From positions 1-64,000 of the forward strand of contig NZ_JAIWIA010000009.1 in assembly GCF_020176695.1 (NCBI RefSeq): 64,000 nucleotides of DNA, in the 5' to 3' direction. The notes under the pieces were generated by a model. The model searched no databases. It saw only the letters and a program-made list of their open reading frames with translations, and had not been told where the DNA came from. How positions within the stretch are numbered: position 1 is the first letter of the stretch; every line of letters starts with the position of its first letter. The stretch is from Massilia sp. MS-15 (GTDB lineage Bacteria; Pseudomonadota; Gammaproteobacteria; Burkholderiales; Burkholderiaceae_D). Positions 27,380 through 36,221 of this stretch are shown piece by piece. Both the position numbers and the translations under genes were made by a program.

Positions 27380-27414
27380 AGTATATTGAAATATAGATTG
27401 TATGTCGATATAAT
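27380..27414. promoter_or_regulatory. Face-to-face divergent promoters and ArsR-type operator
   Basis: Plus strand: -35 TTGAAA at 27386-27391, 17-base spacer, -10 TATAAT at 27409-27414. Minus strand: -35 TCGACA at 27403-27408, 17-base spacer, -10 TATACT at 27380-27385. An imperfect palindrome with ATTGTAT and ATATAAT arms at 27397-27414 covers the plus -10 and the minus -35. A regulator bound here would shut both directions, as for BigR/SqrR-type sulfide sensors. Confidence 0.7.
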
Positions 27415-27443
27415 GTGTCTCAATAGACTAACAGAGGTAGATT

Positions 27444-27776
27444 ATGCCGGACACACAAACACTCAATTTGCATGACATGCAGGCCGCAGCGGCGCAGGCT
27501 TGCGCTCTCCTGAAAGTTCTGAGCAACCCCGACCGGCTCATGCTCCTGTGCCAGCTGACTCAGGGCGAATCCTGCGTCAGCGACCTGGAGTCCCTGCTGG
27601 GCATTGCGCAGCCGACGCTGTCCCAGCAACTCGGCGTACTGCGCGAGGAAAAGCTGGTCAGCACGCGCCGCGAAGGAAAACAGATTTTCTACAGTATCGA
27701 CAGCAAGGAGGCACTGGCGATCATGCAGGTCCTGTACCAGCAATTCTGCCTCCCTATCCAAGGAGTAAAAGCATGA
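27444..27776 (+). CDS. bigR: ArsR-family persulfide-sensing repressor (BigR/SqrR-like)
   Basis: A 110-residue winged-helix regulator of the ArsR family. The recognition helix region [19 protein letters not shown] is about residues 54-72. Cys44 in GESCVSDLE and Cys102 in YQQFC match in position the two cysteines that form a di- or tetrasulfide in BigR and SqrR when reactive sulfur rises, so loss of DNA binding under sulfide is predicted. It overlaps the YeeE-type gene at 27773 by ATGA, and shares its promoter region with the divergent DUF442 gene. It is the probable regulator of both arms of the sulfur locus. Confidence 0.87.
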   Translation: MPDTQTLNLHDMQAAAAQACALLKVLSNPDRLMLLCQLTQGESCVSDLESLLGIAQPTLSQQLGVLREEKLVSTRREGKQIFYSIDSKEALAIMQVLYQQFCLPIQGVKA

Positions 27777-28204
27777 GTATCGACTGGATCCATTTCACCC
27801 CCTGGACCTCGCTCGCGGGTGGGCTGATCATCGGCGCCGCGGCGGCCGCGTTCGTGCTGTTCAACGGCCGGATCGCCGGCATCAGCGGCATTCTCGGTGG
27901 CCTGCTGCGGCCTGCGCGCGGCGACATCGGCTGGCGCCTCGCCTTTTTGCTTGGCCTGGTTGGCGCTCCCCTCGCCTACGCGATGTTCGCGGCGCTTCCT
28001 GCCGTCACGGTCGTCGCCGACACCCCGACCTTGGTCATCGCCGGATTGCTGGTCGGTCTGGGAACCCGTTACGGTGCGGGCTGCACTAGCGGGCATGGCG
28101 TCTGCGGCCTGTCGCGGCAATCGCCGCGTTCGCTGGCCGCCACCGCCGCCTTCATGCTGGCCGGCTTCGCCACCGTCTTCGCGATGCGCCACCTCTTCAC
28201 TTGA
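27773..28204 (+). CDS. YeeE/YedE-type transporter, N-terminal half protein (second pair)
   Basis: A 143-residue membrane protein with four hydrophobic segments and the [16 protein letters not shown] motif of the first YeeE/YedE half. Its ATG overlaps the regulator's stop (ATGA), so it is translated with it. With the next gene, 17 bases downstream, it forms a second split transporter. It is clearly related to the pair at 23850-24927 but more compact. The expected cargo is thiosulfate or a similar sulfur anion. Confidence 0.85.
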   Translation: MSIDWIHFTPWTSLAGGLIIGAAAAAFVLFNGRIAGISGILGGLLRPARGDIGWRLAFLLGLVGAPLAYAMFAALPAVTVVADTPTLVIAGLLVGLGTRYGAGCTSGHGVCGLSRQSPRSLAATAAFMLAGFATVFAMRHLFT

Positions 28205-28221
28205 TACACAAGGACATCGAA

Positions 28222-28665
28222 ATGAACATCCTGATGGCATTGATTGTTGGACTGGTATTCGGCATCGGCCTGATCGTGTCAGGCATGACCGATCCCGCGA
28301 AGGTGACTGGCTTCCTCGACCTGGCCGGCAACTGGGACCCGTCGCTCGCCTTCGTCATGGGTGGTGCGATCCTGGTCGGCCTGGTCGGATTCCGCATCGC
28401 ACGCAAGCGCGAGCGCTCGCTGCTTGGGGAGCCAATGCGCCTGCCGACCGCGACCCGGATCGACCGTCGCCTCGTACTCGGTTCGCTGGCCTTCGGTGCC
28501 GGCTGGGGCCTGGCGGGCTACTGCCCTGGCCCGGCACTCGCGTCGCTGGCGACCGGCGGTTCCCAGCCGTGGATCTTCGCGCTGGCCATGGTGGCAGGCA
28601 TGAGCATGTTCGAGCTGATCGAGTGGTTCAAGCGCAGCAGCGCCCCTGCTGCCGGGAAGGCCTGA
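28222..28665 (+). CDS. YeeE/YedE-type transporter, C-terminal half protein (second pair)
   Basis: A 147-residue membrane protein with the second YeeE half signature, [16 protein letters not shown]. It starts with [28 protein letters not shown] sequence common to the DUF6691/YeeE group. It follows its partner gene by 17 bases and precedes the TauE-like gene by 3 bases, which places it within the rightward sulfur operon (27444 to 30207). Confidence 0.83.
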   Translation: MNILMALIVGLVFGIGLIVSGMTDPAKVTGFLDLAGNWDPSLAFVMGGAILVGLVGFRIARKRERSLLGEPMRLPTATRIDRRLVLGSLAFGAGWGLAGYCPGPALASLATGGSQPWIFALAMVAGMSMFELIEWFKRSSAPAAGKA

Positions 28666-28668
28666 GCC

Positions 28669-29472
28669 ATGGACCCGCTGCCGCTGGCCGCCGTGCTCGG
28701 CCTCGTCGTCGGGCTGATACTGGCGCTGACCGGTGCTGGCGGCGGCATCCTGGCCGTCCCCCTGCTGGTATTCGGCGCCGGAATGAGCGTCGCCGAGGCC
28801 GGGCCGATCGGCCTGCTGGCGGTCGGAATGGCGGCAGCCCTCGGCGCCATGCTGGGGCTTCGCGATGGGCTGGTGCGCTACCGCGCGGCCTTGCTCATCG
28901 CCGCGGCCGGCATGTTGCTGTCGCCGGCCGGACTGTGGGCGGCGCGCCAGGTCGATGGACAGTGGCTGGGCGTGATGTTCGCCCTGACCCTGCTATACGT
29001 GGCGTTCCGGACCTGGCGCCAGGCTGCCGGGCGCGGGGCGGCACTGGGGACGGACAAGCCCGTATGTGTGCGTGGGGAACACACCGGCCGCTTCGTCTGG
29101 ACCCGCCCGTGCATGCGCGTACTCGGCCTGTCAGGCGCGCTTGCTGGCTTCCTCTCCGGTTTGCTCGGGGTTGGCGGCGGCTTCGTGATGGTACCGGCCC
29201 TGCAACGCTACACCGACCTGACCATGAAATCGGCGGTCGCCACGTCTCTGGCCGTCATCGCCATCATTTCAGTCGCGGGAGTCGCCACCTCGGCGGCCCA
29301 GGGAGGCATCGATTGGTTGACTGCAGCCCCGTTCGCAGGCGGTGCCCTCGCTGGAATGCTTGGCGGCCGCTCGCTTGCGGCCAGGGTCGCCGGCCCGGCT
29401 CTGCAAAAAGCATTCGCCGTGGTCTCGGCCCTGGTGGCGCTCGGCATGGTCGCGAAGGCCCTGCTCTCTTGA
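28669..29472 (+). CDS. TSUP/TauE-SafE family sulfite exporter
   Basis: A 267-residue membrane protein with about eight hydrophobic segments. The two GVGGG-like turns (LTGAGGGILAVP at about 20-31 and LLGVGGGFVMVP at about 165-176) are the repeated signature of the TauE/SafE family. Family members export sulfite, sulfoacetate or related organosulfur anions. Here it sits between the YeeE-type pair and a persulfide dioxygenase whose product is sulfite, so removal of sulfite made in sulfide detoxification is the natural role. Confidence 0.87.
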   Translation: MDPLPLAAVLGLVVGLILALTGAGGGILAVPLLVFGAGMSVAEAGPIGLLAVGMAAALGAMLGLRDGLVRYRAALLIAAAGMLLSPAGLWAARQVDGQWLGVMFALTLLYVAFRTWRQAAGRGAALGTDKPVCVRGEHTGRFVWTRPCMRVLGLSGALAGFLSGLLGVGGGFVMVPALQRYTDLTMKSAVATSLAVIAIISVAGVATSAAQGGIDWLTAAPFAGGALAGMLGGRSLAARVAGPALQKAFAVVSALVALGMVAKALLS

Positions 29473-29502
29473 TTGCATTACCTGGTTTTTTTGGAGAACG
29501 AC

Positions 29503-30207
29503 ATGAACATGAACCCGATCCAGCTGTTCGATACGGAATCTTCCACCTTCACCTACATCCTGGCGGCGCCGGGCGACAATGACGCGGTCATCATCGACCC
29601 GGTGGAACGCCACCGGGAACGCGACCTCCAGCATCTCCAGCGCCTGGGCCTGAAACTGCGCTACGTGCTCGAGACGCACGCCCACGCGGACCATGTCACC
29701 TCGGCCGGCAGCTTGTGCGAGCTCACCGGCGCCGTCGCCGCGGTGCCGGGCGGCTGCGGTATCGCCGGCGCCGGCATGCAGCTCGGGGATGGTGATGTGA
29801 TCCGCTTCGGCAAGGGCGAGGAAATCCGCGTCCTGCATACACCCGGCCATACCGCCGGCAGCATGAGCTATGTGTGGCGTGGCAATGTCTTCACGGGGGA
29901 CACCCTGCTGATCGATGGCTGCGGGCGTACCGACTTCCAGAGCGGCAGTGCGGATGCCCTGTATGACAGCGTCAACGACAAGCTGTTCACGCTGCCCGAC
30001 GACACCCTGATGTGGCCGGGCCACGACTACAAGGGCCAGGCGGTGTCGACGATCGGCTGGGAGAAGCGCAACAATGCGCGCCTGGCCAACCGCAGCCGCG
30101 CCGACTTCGTCCAGCTCATGGCCGGGCTCAATCTCCCCAAGCCGAAGCTGATCGACGTGGCGGTGCCGGCCAACCAGAACCTGGGCCTGCCCCGGCATGG
30201 CGCATGA
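29503..30207 (+). CDS. ETHE1-like persulfide dioxygenase (MBL fold)
   Basis: A 234-residue MBL-fold protein with intact metal motifs: THAHADH near residue 61, HTPGHTAGS, FTGDTLLIDGCGRTDFQSG and WPGHDYKG. These define ETHE1-type glutathione-persulfide dioxygenases. It is the last gene of the rightward sulfur operon and shares most of its length with the gene at 10205-10954. The start at 29503 has GGAG upstream; a longer frame to 29473 adds no conserved sequence. The product, sulfite, could leave by the TauE-like exporter just upstream. Confidence 0.9.
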   Translation: MNMNPIQLFDTESSTFTYILAAPGDNDAVIIDPVERHRERDLQHLQRLGLKLRYVLETHAHADHVTSAGSLCELTGAVAAVPGGCGIAGAGMQLGDGDVIRFGKGEEIRVLHTPGHTAGSMSYVWRGNVFTGDTLLIDGCGRTDFQSGSADALYDSVNDKLFTLPDDTLMWPGHDYKGQAVSTIGWEKRNNARLANRSRADFVQLMAGLNLPKPKLIDVAVPANQNLGLPRHGA

Positions 30208-30216
30208 ACCGGCGCC

Positions 30217-30245
30217 GCGTCCGTGTAGCTCCCGGCATCGGACGC
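30217..30245 (+). terminator. Weak stem-loop at the end of the sulfur operon
   Basis: GCGTCCG at 30217-30223 and CGGACGC at 30239-30245 form a 7-base stem with a 15-base loop, followed by CCTTCCTGTGTT. The T content after it is low, so termination here is uncertain. Confidence 0.3.
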
Positions 30246-30360
30246 CCTTCCTGTGTTCCGGCACCTTTTCGAGCCGTCCAGGCCCGGCGCTCGACTTTTA
30301 CAGGCGGGATCGCTATGCTCGAGGCACCTGCATACCTGCCGCTTCCCTGCGGCCCCCCTG

Positions 30361-31956
30361 ATGCCGAATAGCCAGTCTCCCCTGACCCCGATCCTGCGCT
30401 TGACGGCCGAGAAGCGTCCAGCGGTAACCTACGCGATCTGGCTCCTGGTGCTGTTCGGTGTCCTGCTGGTCGGCGCCCAGGCCTGGAGCGCATGGAGCGC
30501 GCGCCAGAGCAGGCTGGCCGAGCACGCGGCCGCCACCTCGAACATGGCCGGCGCCCTCGCCTCCCAGGCGGAAAGCACGGTGCGCATCGTGGACACCGTG
30601 CTGGCGGGCGTAGTCGAGCGCGTCGAACATGACGGCATGACGCCGGCCGCCGCCGACCGGCTGCACAGCCATGTGCGCAACATGGTCGGCGAGGTCAGGC
30701 AGTTGCACGGCCTGTTCGTGTATGGCGCCGATGGCAGCTGGCTGGTCACCTCGCTCGAGCGCCCGGTCGCCGGCAACAACGCCGACCGTGAATATTTCCA
30801 GTATCACCGGAACAATCCGGGACGCGGGGTCCATATCGGCAAGCCGGTGCGCAGCCGCTCCAGCGGGGTCTGGGTACTGCCCGTATCGCGCCGGGTGGAC
30901 CGGCCCGATGGCAGCTTCGGCGGCGTGGCCCTTGGCACCATCCGGATCGCTTTCTTCGCCGACCTGTACGGCAGCTTCGATGTGGGCAAGGATGGCGTGA
31001 TCTTCCTGGCGCGCGACGACGGCACCCTGCTCTACCGCCGCCCCTTCACGGACAGCCTGGTCGGCACCGACGTGCGCGACGGCCCCGTATTCCAGATGGT
31101 CCGCAGGTCCGGCCCGGTGGGCACCGCGATGCTGCGTTCGAAGATCGATGGCGTCGTGCGCCTGTACAGCTATCGCCATCTGGACAAGCTGCCCCTGATC
31201 GTGGCCACCGCCCAGTCCAAGCAGGACATCCTGGAGGAATGGCAGCAGTCCTCGCTCCTGATGTCGGGCGTGACGCTGCTGGTGGTGCTGCTGCTGGTTG
31301 GCGTGGGCACGCGCCTGGTGCGCCAGATCATGATTCGCGACGAGCTCGATGCCGAGCTGCGCATCGCCAAGGCCGACCTGCAGGAGCGCAATCGCGAGTT
31401 GACGGTGCTGGCGACCAATGACGGTCTCACCGGCATCGCCAACCGCCGCCATTTCGAGGACACGCTGCGGCTCGAGCTCAAGCGGGCACGGCGTACCGGG
31501 GTAGCGCTGTCGCTGCTCCTGTTCGATGTGGATTTCTTCAAGAAATACAACGACCGCTACGGCCACGTCGCCGGCGACGATTGCCTGCGCCAGGTCGCCG
31601 CCACCCTGCAGGCCAAGCTGGCCCGCCCGACCGACCTGGCGGCCCGCTACGGCGGCGAGGAATTCGCCGTGATCCTGCCCGCCACGGGGCAGGTCGGGGC
31701 GCGCTACGTGGCCGAGCGCCTGCGCCTGGCGCTGATGGATCTGGGCATCGTCCACGCCGACAATCCGTACGGGGTGGCCACCCTCAGCGGTGGCGCCTGC
31801 ACCTATCATGGCACCCATGGCGAAGAGGTCGATCCCGACACCTTCGTGCGGCGCGCCGACGCCCTGCTCTACCGCGCCAAGGCGAATGGCCGCAACCGCA
31901 TTTGTAGCGACCTCGACAGTTCCAGCCTGCCCGCCCAGCCGTCCCTCGCGATATAA
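30361..31956 (+). CDS. Membrane diguanylate cyclase with a periplasmic dCache-type sensor
   Basis: A 531-residue protein. The first membrane helix lies at about 22-42. A large periplasmic double-Cache/PDC-like sensor at about 50-295 has the typical REYFQYH and AYLxxLYGSFDVGKDGVIFL-like strands. The second helix is at about 300-322, and a GGDEF domain at about 360-515 has the active motif GGEEF at 431-435 and the RPTD inhibitory site five residues before it. It should make cyclic-di-GMP in response to a small periplasmic ligand. The start at 30361 lacks a strong ribosome site; an upstream ATG-less extension to 30253 adds only basic sequence. Confidence 0.9.
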   Translation: MPNSQSPLTPILRLTAEKRPAVTYAIWLLVLFGVLLVGAQAWSAWSARQSRLAEHAAATSNMAGALASQAESTVRIVDTVLAGVVERVEHDGMTPAAADRLHSHVRNMVGEVRQLHGLFVYGADGSWLVTSLERPVAGNNADREYFQYHRNNPGRGVHIGKPVRSRSSGVWVLPVSRRVDRPDGSFGGVALGTIRIAFFADLYGSFDVGKDGVIFLARDDGTLLYRRPFTDSLVGTDVRDGPVFQMVRRSGPVGTAMLRSKIDGVVRLYSYRHLDKLPLIVATAQSKQDILEEWQQSSLLMSGVTLLVVLLLVGVGTRLVRQIMIRDELDAELRIAKADLQERNRELTVLATNDGLTGIANRRHFEDTLRLELKRARRTGVALSLLLFDVDFFKKYNDRYGHVAGDDCLRQVAATLQAKLARPTDLAARYGGEEFAVILPATGQVGARYVAERLRLALMDLGIVHADNPYGVATLSGGACTYHGTHGEEVDPDTFVRRADALLYRAKANGRNRICSDLDSSSLPAQPSLAI

Positions 31957-31983
31957 AAAAAACCGCCTGCGATGCAGGCGGTT
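31955..31983 (-). terminator. Intrinsic terminator of the YXWGXW gene
   Basis: A 10-base perfect stem (AACCGCCTGC and its complement, loop of three) is followed on the minus strand by eight T residues. It lies between the converging diguanylate cyclase and YXWGXW genes. Confidence 0.85.
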
Positions 31984-32003
31984 CAGTGTCGCAACCCGGC
32001 AGT

Positions 32004-32444
32004 TTAGTAGCGGGTCGGGTTGTTCGGGCGGTTGTCGTGACGGTTCGGGACGCCGTCGCCGTCACGGTCGCGGTCCATGCGGTTGGGGACGCCGTCGCCG
32101 TCGCGGTCGCGGCGCGCCATGCGATGGTCGTCACGCACCCAGCCGCCGCGGTCGAGATACCAGCCCCTGCGGTCCTGGCGCCACACCGGCTGCTGGTAGA
32201 CATAGCCGCTGCGGACCCGCTCGTAATGGCCACGCTCCCATTCATAACGGCGGCCGTTCCAGTTCCAGTAGCCTGGCACCCATTCGTAGCCACGACGGGC
32301 CATGGGGATTGCCTCGTGGCGCGGCGGCGGCGGAGCCTTGTGGACCACGATCACTTCGGTGCGGCCCTGGGCCTGTGCCTGGGCCGGCGCGAAGGCTGCG
32401 GCACTGATCAGGACAGCTGCGGTAGCGGCAAGAATGCTTTTCAT
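32004..32444 (-). CDS. YXWGXW-repeat exported protein with C-terminal Asp-rich repeats
   Basis: A 146-residue protein. A signal peptide ends near residue 25 ([11 protein letters not shown]). YVWGYW-type repeats follow ([20 protein letters not shown]), as in the BcpO-related YXWGXW family. The C-terminus has two copies of [10 protein letters not shown], which resemble thrombospondin type 3 calcium-binding loops. It is probably periplasmic or surface-exposed. The gene is single, with its own terminator. The role is unknown. Confidence 0.8.
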   Translation of the reverse strand: MKSILAATAAVLISAAAFAPAQAQAQGRTEVIVVHKAPPPPRHEAIPMARRGYEWVPGYWNWNGRRYEWERGHYERVRSGYVYQQPVWRQDRRGWYLDRGGWVRDDHRMARRDRDGDGVPNRMDRDRDGDGVPNRHDNRPNNPTRY

Positions 32445-32580
32445 GGTACTTCTCCTTTCGGTTGTGTTGGAACCACTATAGCCAGGCCCAGGTGCACACG
32501 GGAGAAATGAAAAAAGTTCTTACAATCGAAACATGCTGCGATGAAAATGTAACGGCGCAGGGCAATCACGGCAGCGCTGA

Positions 32581-32608
32581 AAACAAAACAGCCGGCAATG
32601 CCGGCTGT
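32581..32608 (-). terminator. Intrinsic terminator of the TonB-domain gene
   Basis: ACAGCCGGC and its complement GCCGGCTGT, with a loop of three, are followed on the minus strand by TTTTGTTT. Confidence 0.85.
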
Positions 32609-32633
32609 CTTCGCTCTTGCTGCTGAAACCGGA

Positions 32634-32978
32634 TCAGTCCAGTTTCCAGGCGTAGTCGATCTTGGTCCAGGTCGCCGCCGGTGCGCCATCCTTGGTGCCC
32701 GGCTTGAACTTGCACGAGGACAGGCCTTTCAGTGCTGCCTTGTCCAGGTTCTTGAAGCCGCTCGACTTTTCCAGCTTCGATTCGGTTACGGTGCCGTCGG
32801 CGCTGACCAGGAACGAGGCCGAGGTGGTGCCCTGCTCTTCGTTCATCAGCGACGCCTTCGGGTACTCGACCGCGCATTTCTTCGGATCGAACGATGCCGG
32901 CACTTCGGCGGCGAAGCTGGCGCCGGCGGCGCTGGCGAGGAGGGTTGCTGCGATCAGTTTGGTGCTCAGGTTTTTCAT
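32634..32978 (-). CDS. Exported stand-alone TonB C-terminal-domain protein
   Basis: A 114-residue protein with a signal peptide (MKNLSTKLIAATLLASAAGASFA) followed directly by a TonB-C-like domain. Visible are YPKASLMNEEQGTTSASFLV, then the DGTVTESKLEKSSGFKNLDKAA helix-strand pair and a C-terminal FKPGTKDGAP strand. The proline-rich spacer and inner-membrane anchor of true TonB proteins are absent, so it cannot transduce energy itself. Two cysteines (KKCAVEY and SSCKF) could form a disulfide. It is a monocistronic gene of unknown role. Confidence 0.78.
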   Translation of the reverse strand: MKNLSTKLIAATLLASAAGASFAAEVPASFDPKKCAVEYPKASLMNEEQGTTSASFLVSADGTVTESKLEKSSGFKNLDKAALKGLSSCKFKPGTKDGAPAATWTKIDYAWKLD

Positions 32979-33056
32979 GATTTCCCCAATAAGTCGTTGT
33001 TCAGGTTTGGCAGTCTTGATTGCTGCTTGCCGGCCCGCAGGCCGGCGCCTTCTCTC

Positions 33057-34847
33057 TTAAAATTCTTCCCACTCGTCGCTGGCGACGGTGGCGGCCTTCT
33101 TGGCCTTGGCGGCAGGCGCGGCCGGTGCATCGGCCGGGTCGGCCGCGGCCGCGGCGGGCTTCCTGGCCGCCGGCTTCTTCAATGCCGGTGCCGGACGCTT
33201 GGCGGCTGCCGGACGCACCGCCACGGCGGTGCTGGCGACCGGCGCCGCGGCAACCGGCGCCTCGGCCTGGTACTTCTCGCCCTCGGTCAGCTTGAAGATG
33301 CTGACGACGCGGGTCAGTTCGTCCGCCTGGTCCTGCAGGCTCTGCGCGGCGGCGGCGGCCTCTTCCACCAGGGCGGCGTTCTGCTGGGTCATGCTGTCCA
33401 TCTCGATGATCGACAGGTTGACCTGTTCGATGCCGGCGCTCTGCTCGGCGCTGGCATTGGCGATCTCGCTCATGATGTCGGTCACGCGCTTCACGCTCGT
33501 CACCACTTCATCCATCGTCACGCCGGCCTGGCCGACCAGCTTGCTGCCGCGCTCGACCTTCTCGACGGAGTCGCCGATCAGTGTCTTGATCTCTTTCGCA
33601 GCCGCAGCCGAACGCTGGGCCAGGTTGCGCACTTCCGAGGCCACCACGGCGAAGCCGCGGCCCTGTTCGCCGGCACGGGCGGCTTCCACCGCGGCGTTCA
33701 GCGCCAGGATGTTGGTCTGGAAGGCGATGCCATCGATGACGCCAATGATGTCCGAGATCTTGCTGGCCGAGGTGTTGATCTCGCCCATGGTGCCCACCAC
33801 CTGCGACACCACTTCGCCGCCCTTGCGCGCCACGTCCGAGGCAGTCGCGGCCAGGGCGTTCGCCTGGCGGGCGTTGTCGGCGTTCTGCTTGACGGTCGAG
33901 GTCAGCTCTTCCATGGCCGAGGCGGTCTTTTCCAGCGAGCTGGCCTGCAATTCGGTACGCGAGGACAGGTCGATGTTGCCGGCCGCGATTTCACGCGATG
34001 CGGTGCCAATGGTTTCGGTGCCGCGGCGCACCTGTTCGACGATGCCGACCAGGCTGTTGCGCATTTCCTTCATTTCCACCAGCAGGCTGCCACGGTCCGA
34101 CTCATCGGTCTCGATCGCGATCGACAGGTCGCCGTGGGCGATGCTGCCGGCGATCTGGGCGGTGTAGGCCGGTTCGCCGCCGAGCTGCTTGCGCAGGCTG
34201 CGGGCGATCATCCAGGCTGCCGCCACGCCCATGGCGACGGCGGTCAGCAGCATGCCGATCATGAAGTTACGGGCGTTCACGAACTCCGACTCGGCGTCGG
34301 CCTTGCTCTGGGCATTCTGCTTGTCTTCCAGCGCAGCGAGCTGGTCGAGCGCTTCGGTCCACTTCTTCTGCACCGGACGCACTTCGCGGATCATGACGCG
34401 GGTGGCGTCCATCGCGTTGTTCGCCAGGTAAAGATCCGAGGCCTTCTGGATGGCGGGCATGGCTTCACCCTCGAACTGCTTGATCTGGGCCAGCAGCGCC
34501 TTTTCCTTGTCGGAAGCGTGGGCGGCGAAGATGGCCGACAGCTTCTTCTGGGCGTCGTCGTACTTGCGGGTCTGCTCCTTGAACTTGACCATTTCCGGTT
34601 CCATGTCGGCCGGGTCGGTCATGAGGGTCAGCACGCGCAGCGAAGCGACACGCTCGCTCACGTTGTTACGCATGTCGATCACCAGACCGGTCGAGACATT
34701 GTTCACGCTCACAACCTGGTCCAGGCGATCCTGGATCTGGGCCATGCGCATGATACCGACCACGGTCACCACGATCAGCAGCATGACGACCAGCGCGAAG
34801 CCGAGTACCAGGCGGGTACCGACCTTCAAGTTATTCAAAAAAGCCAT
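33057..34847 (-). CDS. Methyl-accepting chemotaxis protein with C-terminal tether
   Basis: A 596-residue chemoreceptor. Membrane helices lie at about 12-33 and 190-212, with a four-helix-bundle periplasmic domain between them. HAMP follows, then the signalling hairpin with [21 protein letters not shown] long Ala/Pro/Lys-rich flexible linker from about 520 ends in DEWEEF. The terminal WEEF fits the xWxxF pentapeptide that docks CheR or CheB. The other receptor in the window, at 12002, lacks this. The start at 34847 is supported by GGGAAG-type sequence upstream. The ligand is unknown. Confidence 0.93.
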   Translation of the reverse strand: MAFLNNLKVGTRLVLGFALVVMLLIVVTVVGIMRMAQIQDRLDQVVSVNNVSTGLVIDMRNNVSERVASLRVLTLMTDPADMEPEMVKFKEQTRKYDDAQKKLSAIFAAHASDKEKALLAQIKQFEGEAMPAIQKASDLYLANNAMDATRVMIREVRPVQKKWTEALDQLAALEDKQNAQSKADAESEFVNARNFMIGMLLTAVAMGVAAAWMIARSLRKQLGGEPAYTAQIAGSIAHGDLSIAIETDESDRGSLLVEMKEMRNSLVGIVEQVRRGTETIGTASREIAAGNIDLSSRTELQASSLEKTASAMEELTSTVKQNADNARQANALAATASDVARKGGEVVSQVVGTMGEINTSASKISDIIGVIDGIAFQTNILALNAAVEAARAGEQGRGFAVVASEVRNLAQRSAAAAKEIKTLIGDSVEKVERGSKLVGQAGVTMDEVVTSVKRVTDIMSEIANASAEQSAGIEQVNLSIIEMDSMTQQNAALVEEAAAAAQSLQDQADELTRVVSIFKLTEGEKYQAEAPVAAAPVASTAVAVRPAAAKRPAPALKKPAARKPAAAAADPADAPAAPAAKAKKAATVASDEWEEF

Positions 34848-35017
34848 TCAGTTCTTCCCTGTATCTATTGATCGAATTCGCGCGGTGCGTGCGCCGTGCG
34901 ACGCGTCCGTAGGCTGTTGGATAGCTACGGTTATTTCCGACAGGATAAATCAAAAATTCTGCCCGGAAAGTCGAAATCGACTGCAGTCTCCGAACTTGTT
35001 TCAGCTCAACAACGACA

Positions 35018-35031
35018 TTGATCTAGATCAA
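35018..35031. promoter_or_regulatory. Perfect FNR/ANR-type palindrome
   Basis: TTGATCTAGATCAA matches the FNR/ANR consensus TTGATnnnnATCAA exactly. It lies 171 bases before the chemoreceptor start at 34847, in the 345-base gap 34848-35192. That gap otherwise holds only the dusA terminator. The site is therefore in position to control the chemoreceptor in response to oxygen. Confidence 0.6.
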
Positions 35032-35144
35032 TATCTTAAGAACGAGAGAAATTATGCGGGTGGACTTTCCTTACGGCAAGCTTATTGACCGTTGTCGTTA
35101 CAATTTCCGCAACGAAATGTGTCAATTTGCCGACAGGAAATGAG

Positions 35145-35170
35145 AAAAAGGCGTACGCAGGTACGCTTTT
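35145..35170 (-). terminator. Intrinsic terminator of dusA
   Basis: GCGTAC and GTACGC form a 6-base stem with a four-base loop, flanked by A and T runs; the minus strand has five T residues after the stem. It starts 22 bases after the dusA stop. Confidence 0.75.
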
Positions 35171-35192
35171 GAGGGAGCAACCGGGGGCGGAG

Positions 35193-36221
35193 TCAGGCAG
35201 CGGCAGGCATGCGGGCGGCGGCCTCCAGCAGCAGTGCCGGGTCGCCACTGGCGAGCTTTTTCGAATCGGAAAGCAGCTGGCGGAACGCGCGTGCGCCCGG
35301 CAGCCCGGTCATGATGCCGAGCATGTGGCGTGTGATGCTGTTGAGTTTTAGCCCATGCTGGCCATACAGGCGCAGCTGCTCGGCGATATAGGGCAGCATC
35401 GCTTCCAGTACCTGCAGCCGGGTCTTCACTGGCGCCTCCAGGTCGCCATGGAAGCGGCGATCCCAGTCTGCCATTACCCAGGGATTGTGATAGGCCTCGC
35501 GCCCCAGCATCACGCCATCGACATGCTGCAGGTGCAGGGCGATTTCCTCGTCCGTCCTGATGCCGCCATTGATGAGGATTTCGAGCGCCGGGAACTCGCG
35601 CTTGAGCTGGTAGGCCACCTCGTAGCGCAGCGGCGGGATCTCGCGGTTTTCCTTGGGCGACAGGCCCTTCAGCACGGCGTTGCGGGCATGCACGATGAAG
35701 GTACGGCAACCGGCATCGGCGATGGTGCCGACAAAGTCGCGCACGAAGCCGTATTCCTCGTTGTAGTCGATGCCGATGCGGTGCTTGACCGTGACGTCGA
35801 CCGACACCGCATCGCGCATCGCCTTGACGCAATCGGCCACCAGTTGCGGCTCGCCCATCAGGCAGGCGCCGAAGGCGCCCTTCTGCACCCGCTCCGACGG
35901 GCAGCCGCAGTTCAGGTTGATCTCGTCATAGCCCCACTGCTCGCCCAGCTTCGCACTCCTGGCCAGGTCGGCCGGATCGCTGCCGCCGAGCTGCAGGGCG
36001 ACCGGGTGCTCGGCGCCGTCGTAGCGCAGGTGGCGCTCGACATCGCCATAGACCAGGGCGCCGGTGGTGACCATCTCCGTATACAACCAGGTGTGGCGGG
36101 TGATCTGGCGGTGGAACATGCGGCAGTGGCGATCGGTCCAGTCCATCATCGGGGCCACCGACAGGCGGCGGCTCGGCAGCGAAGTTGCAGGAAGGACGGC
36201 GGCGGGATTCTGGGAACTCAT
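35193..36221 (-). CDS. dusA: tRNA-dihydrouridine(20/20a) synthase
   Basis: A 342-residue FMN-dependent Dus enzyme that reduces U20/U20a in the tRNA D loop. Visible are the N-terminal SVAPMMDWTDRHCRMFHRQ, the TEMVTTGAL segment characteristic of DusA, the catalytic cysteine in NLNCGCPSERVQKGAFGACLM, and the flavin phosphate site NGGIRT. The start at 36221 is uncertain: an ATG at 36266 is also open, and neither has a strong ribosome site. The conserved domain begins about 20 residues after the chosen start. It is a single gene with its own terminator. Confidence 0.92.
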   Translation of the reverse strand: MSSQNPAAVLPATSLPSRRLSVAPMMDWTDRHCRMFHRQITRHTWLYTEMVTTGALVYGDVERHLRYDGAEHPVALQLGGSDPADLARSAKLGEQWGYDEINLNCGCPSERVQKGAFGACLMGEPQLVADCVKAMRDAVSVDVTVKHRIGIDYNEEYGFVRDFVGTIADAGCRTFIVHARNAVLKGLSPKENREIPPLRYEVAYQLKREFPALEILINGGIRTDEEIALHLQHVDGVMLGREAYHNPWVMADWDRRFHGDLEAPVKTRLQVLEAMLPYIAEQLRLYGQHGLKLNSITRHMLGIMTGLPGARAFRQLLSDSKKLASGDPALLLEAAARMPAAA

